A DNA stretch of 5,562 bases from an uncultured Clostridia bacterium. Its GTDB lineage: Bacteria; Bacillota; Clostridia; TANB77; CAG-508. The translations under genes were made by a program, and so were the position numbers. The notes beneath the pieces were generated by a model. That model was not told the DNA's origin. It ran no database searches and worked only from the letters and a program-made list of their open reading frames with translations. Shown piece by piece: positions 1-5,562 of the stretch (positions are counted from its first letter, which is position 1; each line of letters opens with the position of its first letter). The DNA lies in contig CAORJJ010000101.1 in NCBI GenBank assembly GCA_948517135.1, forward strand, positions 1 through 5,562, written 5' to 3'.

Positions 1-49
1 TGTTAATATCTCATTTTTATACTGATTCTCTCTTCTCTCTCTTCAATGT
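1..49. other. Non-coding left edge with pyrimidine-rich tract
   Basis: No gene can be supported in this short edge segment. It contains an uninterrupted run of 19 pyrimidines (26-44, mostly TC repeats) immediately before the terminator hairpin. On the minus strand this is a GA-rich tract, and the only nearby ATG (AUG AGA UAU UAA) is followed at once by a stop. It may be the 3' untranslated end of a convergent plus-strand gene lying to the left, but nothing in the window proves that. Confidence 0.4.
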
Positions 50-82
50 AAAAAGCCCTAGTCAGTTTGACTAGGGCTTTTT
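50..82 (-). terminator. Bidirectional intrinsic terminator after ftsH
   Basis: A perfect inverted repeat has arms at 50-64 and 68-82 (15 bp each) and a 3-nt loop at 65-67. The core of the stem is GCCCTAGTCA and it is flanked by AAAAA on the left and TTTTT on the right, so either strand yields a GC-containing hairpin ending in a U tract. It lies 41 bp beyond the ftsH stop codon and is the evident end of the ftsH transcript. The symmetry means it could also stop a convergent transcript entering from the left. Confidence 0.93.
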
Positions 83-123
83 ACTTGTAGGATGATATTA
101 ATTTGTTAGCATTACCTGCTATT

Positions 124-1965
124 TTACATATATTTTGTGAACATTTCATCAATTTCCTCGCCAGTAATGGTTTCGTTTATAAGAAGTGATTCGGCAAGTT
201 CGTCTAAAAATGCACGATTTTTATTGATAATTTCTTCTGCTTGCTTTTGTGCCTCCTTCAAAATGTCTTTTATTTTTGTACCAACATTGCTAAGAGTATC
301 ATTACCAAAGAAAGAAATTTCCTGAGAATTTGAACCATTGAATGAAATTGGTCCAATATCAGAATCCATTCCATAGTAAATAATCATATCTCTTGCTGTT
401 TTAGTTGCAACTTCCAAATCATTAGAGGCACCAGTAGATATATCACCTAAAACGATTTGCTCAGCAGCTCTACCAGCAAGCAAAACGGTTAATCTTTCTT
501 CCATTTCTGTTTTGCTGATATAACTTTTGTCTTCAACTCTGTCATGCCAAGTATAACCTCCAGCAGTTCCTCTAGGAACAATAGATACTTCTTTTATAGT
601 TGCCTGAGTTTTAAGAAACTTGCTTACTAAAGCATGACCAGCTTCATGATTGGCTGTAAGTATACGTTCTTTATCAGATACTACTCTGCCAGCTTTTTTC
701 AGACCAACAGTAATTTTCTTGAGTGCTTCATCAATATCATCACAGATGATATAAGCATGAGCTTTTCTTGCAGCTACAAGAGCTGATTCATTTAAGAGAT
801 TTTCAAGTTCAGCACCAGAAAAACCTGCTGTATTATAAGCAATTTTTTCAAGATCCACATCATCAGATAAAGGCTTATCTTTAGAATGGATTTTGAGAAT
901 ATCTCTCCGACCTTTGATATCAGGAAGTCCGATATGAATTTTCCTATCAAATCTTCCAGGTCTTGTGAGAGCAGGATCCAAACTGCTTAGACGGTTTGTA
1001 GCAGCTAATACAATTACATCACGCTTGCTTCCAAATCCATCCATCTCTGCCAGCAACTGTTCAATGGTTTGATTGTGCTCTGAGTTTCCAGAATCATTAC
1101 GTTTAGAACCAACTGCATCAATTTCATCAATAAAGATGATACAAGGAGCATTTTTCCGTGCTTCTTTGAAAAGCCCTCTAATTCTTGACGCTCCAACACC
1201 AACATATTTTTCGATAAATTCAGATCCAGAGATAGCTAAGTATTTTACACCAGCCTCGCCTGCCACTGCTTTTGCCAAAAGAGTTTTACCTGTTCCAGGA
1301 GAGCCTGAAAGAAGAACACCTTTAGGAATTTTAGCCCCTAATTTAGTGTATTTATCAGGGTTCTTGATAAAATCAACTACTTCTTCAAGTTCCTGTTTTT
1401 CTTCATCAAGTCCTGCAACATCTATAAAGCGAACATCACTATTGGCAACTTTTTCTGTGTAGTTAAGATCTGTATTGAATACACTCATGAAAGAAGGTGT
1501 ACTGCTATTCTGCTTTCCAGAATTGTTTGAGCTAGGATCTCCTTTGAAAAATTTCAGAGTTCTTTTTACCTGGATTACAATCAAAAAAATCATAAATCCA
1601 AAGTAACCCCAAACTATGAAGGAAATAATTGAACTAGCCTTTGAAAGCGAATCAGTATTTTGAGTTGTTGAAATATTTATATCCTTCCCACTTTCAATTT
1701 GTTTCTGTACAAAGTTTAAGAAGATTTCTTCATTTGGAATTGTTGAGGTATAAATCACTGATTCGCTTGTAGTGATTGTTACAATAGGTGTTGTTTGGTC
1801 TAATTCGACATTGCTTACACTACCATTTTCTATCATCCGAACAAGCTCAGGATAAGAGATTTCTGTTACTTCTTCGCTAGTTGGACTGCTTGAAATCGTT
1901 CTGAATAAAACGAATGCAAATAGAATTACAAACAGTAACCAGACTTTTGATGTTTTGTTTTTCAT
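124..1965 (-). CDS. ftsH: ATP-dependent membrane zinc metalloprotease FtsH (possibly an extra paralog)
   Basis: This is a complete 613-residue FtsH, the membrane-anchored hexameric AAA+ protease that extracts and degrades damaged membrane proteins and some soluble regulators. Two membrane segments (about 8-22 and 112-133) flank an extracytoplasmic domain (about 23-110). The AAA+ module follows: Walker A GSPGTGKT (221-228), pore loop KYVG (253-256), Walker B IIFIDE (276-281), sensor Asn324 and arginine fingers Arg335 and Arg338. The zinc peptidase site is HEAGH (440-444), with third ligand Asp516 in GASND. The C-terminal helical part ends without a long tail. The ATG is fixed by a GGAGGT site 6 nt upstream. 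Departures from the usual family sequence are Ser222 for Pro in Walker A and KY for MF in the pore loop. All catalytic residues are present, so activity is expected. It has its own promoter and is not next to tilS or hpt, which hints at a secondary ftsH copy. This paralog idea is inference; the family assignment is secure. Confidence 0.97.
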   Translation of the reverse strand: MKNKTSKVWLLFVILFAFVLFRTISSSPTSEEVTEISYPELVRMIENGSVSNVELDQTTPIVTITTSESVIYTSTIPNEEIFLNFVQKQIESGKDINISTTQNTDSLSKASSIISFIVWGYFGFMIFLIVIQVKRTLKFFKGDPSSNNSGKQNSSTPSFMSVFNTDLNYTEKVANSDVRFIDVAGLDEEKQELEEVVDFIKNPDKYTKLGAKIPKGVLLSGSPGTGKTLLAKAVAGEAGVKYLAISGSEFIEKYVGVGASRIRGLFKEARKNAPCIIFIDEIDAVGSKRNDSGNSEHNQTIEQLLAEMDGFGSKRDVIVLAATNRLSSLDPALTRPGRFDRKIHIGLPDIKGRRDILKIHSKDKPLSDDVDLEKIAYNTAGFSGAELENLLNESALVAARKAHAYIICDDIDEALKKITVGLKKAGRVVSDKERILTANHEAGHALVSKFLKTQATIKEVSIVPRGTAGGYTWHDRVEDKSYISKTEMEERLTVLLAGRAAEQIVLGDISTGASNDLEVATKTARDMIIYYGMDSDIGPISFNGSNSQEISFFGNDTLSNVGTKIKDILKEAQKQAEEIINKNRAFLDELAESLLINETITGEEIDEMFTKYM

Positions 1966-1971
1966 TGAATT

Positions 1972-1977
1972 ACCTCC
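1972..1977 (-). promoter_or_regulatory. Ribosome binding site of ftsH
   Basis: On the minus strand the sequence GGAGGT lies 6 nt before the ATG at 1963-1965. It is a near-perfect match to the Shine-Dalgarno consensus and decides the ftsH start. Confidence 0.92.
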
Positions 1978-1996
1978 ATATCATGTTTTTTTGTTG

Positions 1997-2012
1997 GATA
2001 AAAAATTTTATC
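1997..2012. repeat. AT-rich 16-bp palindrome in the ftsH leader
   Basis: Arms GATAAAA (1997-2003) and TTTTATC (2006-2012) are perfectly complementary and separated by 2 bp. The element lies in the predicted 5' untranslated region, between the transcription start and the ribosome binding site. It could be a protein-binding dyad, or a weak RNA hairpin with a larger loop. In DNA this AT-rich it may also be chance. It does not match the CIRCE (HrcA) or CtsR operator patterns. Confidence 0.35.
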
Positions 2013-2026
2013 ACCCTATTTAGTTT

Positions 2027-2046
2027 TAAAAGTACAATATCTTTTA
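2027..2046. promoter_or_regulatory. Possible operator dyad at the ftsH transcription start
   Basis: Six-base arms TAAAAG (2027-2032) and CTTTTA (2041-2046) are separated by 8 bp. The dyad spans the predicted start of transcription (about 2039) and overlaps the last base of the -10 box, a position typical of repressor operators. No regulator family is recognised and the arms are AT-rich, so this is a positional suggestion only. Confidence 0.25.
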
Positions 2047-2074
2047 TTATAACACTATATTATGTTAATTGCAA
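2046..2074 (-). promoter_or_regulatory. Sigma-A-type promoter of ftsH
   Basis: Read on the minus strand, TTGCAA (2069-2074) is followed after exactly 17 bp by TATAAT (2046-2051). A TG lies one base upstream of the -10 box, giving the extended -10 form TGTTATAAT. Transcription would start near 2039 and leave a leader of about 73 nt. The -35 box lies inside the palindrome AATTGCAATT. ftsH can therefore be expressed independently of the ABC operon upstream. Confidence 0.8.
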
Positions 2075-2097
2075 TTGTTTTATATAGAAACTAGATT

Positions 2098-3840
2098 TTA
2101 TCCTAAACTTTCATAATATGAATTATAAAGTTTGGCATAATATCCATTTGAATTTAGTAGTTCTTTATGATTTCCTTGTTCTATTATTGTTCCATTATTT
2201 AGAACTATAATTTTATCTACATTTACAATAGTTGAAAGTCTGTGAGCTATAAATATTGCAGTTTTTTCAGCGGATAAAATATCAATAGATTTTTGAATTA
2301 GACTTTCTGTATATGTATCTATATTTGCAGTTGCTTCGTCCAATATAAAAATATCTGGATTATGTGCAAATATTCTAGAAAATGCTAATAATTGTTTTTG
2401 CCCAGCAGAGAAAGACTCTCCCCTTTCTTTTGATACTTCTTCTATTCCATTTGGCAAATTATTTATAAATTCATCTGCAGAAGCCATTTTGATTGAATTT
2501 TCAATTTCTTCATTTGAAATTTTCTTATTTAATTTTATATTATCTTTTATACTTCTAGCAAATATAAATGGATCTTGTAATACTGTCCCAATATGTCTTC
2601 TTAAATATCTTATATTTATATCTTTTATGTTTATTCCATCTAATAATATTTCACCTTTTTGGATTTCATAAAATCTATTAACTAAGTTTGTAATTGTAGT
2701 TTTTCCTGAACCTGTTTTTCCAACTAATGCAATGGTCTCACCTGGCTCAATTGTAAAGCTAATATCTTTTAAAATCCAATTTTCATCATTATATGCAAAC
2801 CATACATGTTTAAATTCTATTTTTCCAACGATTTTTTCTGGTTCTATCCCAGATTCAAAATCTTCTAAAAATTCTTTTTTATCTAATATATCATATATTT
2901 TATTTATAGATACAAATGCTTCTTGAACAATTTCGATATTATCAATAGTTCTATTTATAGGTTCAAATAATGATTTTATATAACTTACAAATATGTATAT
3001 TGCACCAACTTCCATTGAAATTCCCCAAAAGTGGTAAATACAACTAGTTATTATTATTGTAATTGCTAAATTTTCAAATAAAGTCATTATACCAGGAAAT
3101 ATACCTTCAAAAATAGTTGCTTTTAAACGTTTATTTATAAACTCTTGAGTATATTCTTCACATTCATTTTGCTTTTCCTCTTGAATGTTAAATATTTTTA
3201 TTAACTTTGCTCCATAAATTGATTCTGCTAAAAATGTGTTTAAATTTGTTCTAACAACTTTTGATGTTTCATATATTTTATTTAATATTTTGGTTAAAGC
3301 AATAGATGTGATTATAACAAAAGGTATTACTATAAAAGATAATAAACTTAATTTTATACTAAAGTAAATCATAATACATATAACTGCAAATATAGACATT
3401 AAATCTTTAAATAAAGTTGTAATAACATCTTTAAATAATGCTGATATATCATCTACATCGTTAGTTATTCTTGCATATAATTTTCCTGCTGGTGTTTTAT
3501 CATGAAATTTTATATTTGCTTCTTGAGTATATTTGTATATTTTATTTCTTAAAGTATATAAAATTTCTTCTCCCATTATATTAGTTTTCATTCTTGTATA
3601 ATAGTCTAAAACATTACCAAAAACAACAATTGCAAGATAAGTTACACCAATTAAATTAATTGAAATAAAAGCTTTTTCGCTAATACCTAAACTTAGAAAA
3701 TCATCAATTACAACTTTTACTAAATATGGTTTTGAAAGTTCCATTAAATCAATTATTATTGCTAATATGGAAACTAAAAATATTGTTTTTAAATGTGGTT
3801 TTGCCATTTTATAACATCTGTTTAAAGTTTTATTTTTCAT
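2098..3840 (-). CDS. ABC exporter half-transporter, consensus-ATPase subunit (YheH/BmrD-like)
   Basis: This 580-residue protein has a six-helix ABC exporter membrane domain (helices near 17-34, 61-79, 145-161, 162-184, 248-270 and 275-293) followed by an ATPase domain. Visible motifs are A-loop Tyr350, Walker A GKTGSGKTT (374-382), Q-loop Gln422, signature FSAGQ (477-481), Walker B IFILDE with catalytic Glu502, D-loop ANID (505-508) and H-loop His533. The hydrolytic residues are intact but the signature departs from LSGGQ. This is the pattern of the catalytic partner in heterodimeric exporters such as BmrD or TM288. The gene lies 26 bp after the other half-transporter and should pair with it. 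The ATG at 3838-3840 is chosen over an in-frame TTG at 3859-3861, because AAAGGGGG lies 8 nt before the ATG and would be inside the coding region otherwise. The substrate (drug, peptide or lipid) is unknown. Confidence 0.93.
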   Translation of the reverse strand: MKNKTLNRCYKMAKPHLKTIFLVSILAIIIDLMELSKPYLVKVVIDDFLSLGISEKAFISINLIGVTYLAIVVFGNVLDYYTRMKTNIMGEEILYTLRNKIYKYTQEANIKFHDKTPAGKLYARITNDVDDISALFKDVITTLFKDLMSIFAVICIMIYFSIKLSLLSFIVIPFVIITSIALTKILNKIYETSKVVRTNLNTFLAESIYGAKLIKIFNIQEEKQNECEEYTQEFINKRLKATIFEGIFPGIMTLFENLAITIIITSCIYHFWGISMEVGAIYIFVSYIKSLFEPINRTIDNIEIVQEAFVSINKIYDILDKKEFLEDFESGIEPEKIVGKIEFKHVWFAYNDENWILKDISFTIEPGETIALVGKTGSGKTTITNLVNRFYEIQKGEILLDGINIKDINIRYLRRHIGTVLQDPFIFARSIKDNIKLNKKISNEEIENSIKMASADEFINNLPNGIEEVSKERGESFSAGQKQLLAFSRIFAHNPDIFILDEATANIDTYTESLIQKSIDILSAEKTAIFIAHRLSTIVNVDKIIVLNNGTIIEQGNHKELLNSNGYYAKLYNSYYESLG

Positions 3841-3848
3841 AAATTTTT

Positions 3849-3856
3849 CCCCCTTT
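3849..3856 (-). promoter_or_regulatory. Ribosome binding site of the second ABC gene
   Basis: On the minus strand AAAGGGGG ends 8 nt before the ATG at 3838-3840, in the 26-bp gap after the upstream stop codon TAG (3867-3869). It decides the start in favour of ATG over the TTG at 3859-3861. Confidence 0.85.
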
Positions 3857-3866
3857 CGCAATATAT

Positions 3867-5562
3867 CTATGCTAGTAATTCTTGATTATTTGATGATTGT
3901 TGATTGTAGAATTTATTGTATAACCCATTATTATTCAATAATTCATTATGAGTACCTTCTTCAATAATTTTACCAGAATCTAAAACAATTATATGGTCGC
4001 TATCTTTTACATCAGAAATTCTATTTGAAATTATTATACATGTTTTTCCATTAACTAATTCTTTTATATTTTTTAATACTTTTTCTTCTGTTTTATTATC
4101 TAGTGCAGAAAAAGTATCATCAAAAATTACAAATTTACTATTTCTTAAAAAAGCACGTGAAATAACAACTCTTTGTTTTTGACCTCCTGATAAATCTATT
4201 CCCTTTTCTCCTATTACTGTATAAATATCATTATTCATATTTATTAAATCATCTGAAAGCATTGCTTTTTCAGTACTATTTTTAATTTCTGAATCGTTGA
4301 AATCTTCTCTAAAAAGCCTAATATTATCTTTTATTGTTGTTGAAAATAAAAAGTTATCTTGTGTTATATAACAAATACTTTCTCTTAATAAAGATAAATT
4401 AATAGAATTTATGTCTTGATTATTTATAAATATTTTACCTTCTGGTACAGTATATAATTTTAATAATAAATTCATTAATGTTGTTTTACCACTACCAATA
4501 GTTCCAATTATTCCTAAAGTCGACCCTTCTTTTATTGTTATATTAATATTTTCTAATACTTTATCAATGTTTCCTGGATAATTGAAACTTAAGTTTTTTA
4601 TCGTAATATCACCATGAATTTTTTGAGTTTTTTTACTATTTTCAGAGATTAAAATTTCTTTTTCTAAAGTAAATACTTTATCTAATCTATGGAATGAAAT
4701 TTGAGCTCTTTTGAATTTTGAAATTATACCTGGTAGCCAAAATATTGGTGTAAAAAATAAATCAATATATCCATTAAAAGCAACAAAATCACCAATTGAA
4801 ATTGTTTTATCTAATACTAATTTTGAACCATAAAGTATTGTTATTCCATAACAAAATCCAAAGCAAATTGATACTGATGAAGATAATAATGTTGAGTATA
4901 CATCAATTGCAATATTTCCTTTTTTTAATATAGCATTTTTCTTAATAAATTTTTTTAATTGATTTCGTTCGCCTGAATAAGCTTTTGTTGTTCTAATTGC
5001 ATCTGTACTTTCTTGAACATATTCGGAAAGGCTTGTAAAATATCTTTGCCCCTTTTTATAGCTTTTTTCAACATATTTTTTTAGTATAATAACTATATAA
5101 ATTGTTATTAATATAGGACATAATGTTGCGATTGTTAATGATAGATTTACATTTTTCATAGTATTTGTGGCTATTATAAATACAAATACTATTCTAGTTC
5201 CATGCGATAAAAGTCTATATAGAAATCCTCTTATTTCTCCTACATCTTTAATAAAATAAGACATTAATTCACCATTTTTGATATTTTGGATACTTGTTAA
5301 TTTTACACTTAAAAATTGGCTGAAAAGCTTGTCTTTTAATTCTTTTTCAAAATATCTAGTACATTTTCCAACTAAATATTTCCAAATAACACGTATTAAT
5401 AAAATACCAATTGATGCTAATATTAAAAGAATTATATTATTTAATATTAAAGGTTTATTTTTTTCAATATTGTAAAGTAAATCTATAATTATTCCTAAAA
5501 TTTTAGAAGGATAAGTAAGAAGATATACATTTAATCCAACAAGTACAATTATAGCTATATAT
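3867..5562 (-). CDS. ABC exporter half-transporter, degenerate-site subunit (YheI/BmrC-like), 5' end outside window
   Basis: The frame is open to the right edge, giving 564 visible residues (numbered here from the edge). An ATG at 5262-5264 is internal: the 99 codons before it encode membrane helices 1 and 2 and the stretch leading into KNGELMSYFIKDVGEIR, the family's first coupling-helix region. About 20 N-terminal residues are missing by comparison with recalled YheI. Further helices lie near 121-134, 140-160, 222-246 and 256-279. The ATPase domain has Walker A GTIGSGKTT (353-361), Q-loop Gln401, canonical LSGGQ (457-461), Walker B FVIFDD with Asp482 in place of the catalytic Glu, D-loop SALD, and an H-loop SNRIS with Asn513 in place of His. 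It is therefore the weakly or non-hydrolysing subunit and should form a heterodimer with the product of the next gene. The C-terminus is rich in Asn and Gln. The operon promoter lies beyond the window. The substrate is unknown. Confidence 0.93.
   Translation of the reverse strand, partial: YIAIIVLVGLNVYLLTYPSKILGIIIDLLYNIEKNKPLILNNIILLILASIGILLIRVIWKYLVGKCTRYFEKELKDKLFSQFLSVKLTSIQNIKNGELMSYFIKDVGEIRGFLYRLLSHGTRIVFVFIIATNTMKNVNLSLTIATLCPILITIYIVIILKKYVEKSYKKGQRYFTSLSEYVQESTDAIRTTKAYSGERNQLKKFIKKNAILKKGNIAIDVYSTLLSSSVSICFGFCYGITILYGSKLVLDKTISIGDFVAFNGYIDLFFTPIFWLPGIISKFKRAQISFHRLDKVFTLEKEILISENSKKTQKIHGDITIKNLSFNYPGNIDKVLENINITIKEGSTLGIIGTIGSGKTTLMNLLLKLYTVPEGKIFINNQDINSINLSLLRESICYITQDNFLFSTTIKDNIRLFREDFNDSEIKNSTEKAMLSDDLINMNNDIYTVIGEKGIDLSGGQKQRVVISRAFLRNSKFVIFDDTFSALDNKTEEKVLKNIKELVNGKTCIIISNRISDVKDSDHIIVLDSGKIIEEGTHNELLNNNGLYNKFYNQQSSNNQELLA

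Noticed and set aside
107..121. Small inverted repeat TAGCA-N5-TGCTA just after the ftsH stop
   Set aside because: It is only five base pairs without a U tract, and the strong terminator at 50-82 explains transcript ending.
1014..1205. Minus-strand 63-codon frame inside ftsH
   Set aside because: It is an alternative frame within the FtsH ATPase domain. The annotated frame is uninterrupted and contains all motifs, so there is no sign of a frameshift.
1073..1462. Plus-strand open frame of 129 codons opposite ftsH
   Set aside because: It lies wholly antisense to the most conserved AAA+ part of ftsH, has no recognisable domain and no convincing ribosome binding site. It is a shadow of the real gene.
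1949..1965. FtsH and the second ABC protein both begin MKNKT, suggesting a duplicated 5' end
   Set aside because: The match covers only five lysine- and asparagine-rich residues with A-rich codons, and the upstream DNA differs. It is best explained by the common preference for A-rich early codons.
1966..2097. Heat-shock operators (CIRCE or CtsR type) or a riboswitch before ftsH
   Set aside because: No TTAGCACTC/GAGTGCTAA pair or GGTCAAA repeat is present, and the leader of about 73 nt has no GC-containing structure or terminator typical of a riboswitch.
3859..3861. TTG as the start of the second ABC gene, adding seven residues
   Set aside because: The AAAGGGGG ribosome binding site would then lie inside the coding sequence, whereas it is ideally placed 8 nt before the ATG at 3838-3840.
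5278..5475. Plus-strand open frame of 65 codons near the right edge
   Set aside because: It is antisense to the in-frame N-terminal continuation of the upstream ABC gene, which encodes recognisable transporter sequence. The plus frame is a shadow.

Overview
The window comes from a low-GC bacterium, most likely a Firmicute of the Clostridia/Lachnospiraceae type. The evidence is the AT-rich DNA, strong GGAGG-type ribosome binding sites, a Gram-positive style FtsH and a YheI/YheH (BmrC/BmrD)-like heterodimeric ABC exporter. The assignment rests on recalled family features, not a database search. All three genes lie on the minus strand and are read from right to left.

Right part (5562 down to 2098): two adjacent genes encode the two half-transporters of an ABC exporter, each with six membrane helices followed by an ATPase domain. 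The upstream gene (3867-5562) runs off the right edge and lacks only about 20 N-terminal codons. The first ATG near 5262 is internal. The downstream gene (2098-3840) follows after 26 bp with its own AAAGGGGG ribosome binding site. The two ATPase domains carry complementary departures from consensus, so the expected dimer has one normal and one degenerate ATP site. This is the hallmark of heterodimeric exporters. The substrate cannot be read from the sequence.

Middle (1966-2097): a 132-bp gap holds no hairpin terminator for the ABC operon. It does contain a clear sigma-A-type promoter (TTGCAA, 17 bp, TATAAT with an extended -10 TG) facing ftsH, two short AT-rich dyads and a strong GGAGGT ribosome binding site.

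Left part (124-1965): a complete 613-residue FtsH-type membrane AAA+ zinc protease with all catalytic residues intact but a few unusual positions (Walker A GSPGTGKT, pore loop KYVG). It is not preceded by tilS-hpt, the usual Firmicute ftsH neighbourhood, so it may be an additional paralog. A perfect 15-bp hairpin with flanking A and T tracts (50-82) ends the unit and can act in both directions. Bases 1-49 hold no recognisable gene.

The ftsH part is clearly richer in GC (40-42% in two hand-counted 60-base lines) than most of the ABC part (17-22% in three hand-counted lines, rising to 40% over the conserved ABC signature). This suggests that the two units have different histories. I see no evidence for a wholly new system. 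The most useful points are the concordant degenerate ATP site with a His-to-Asn H-loop, the mis-startable upstream ABC gene, the composition break and the divergent ftsH.
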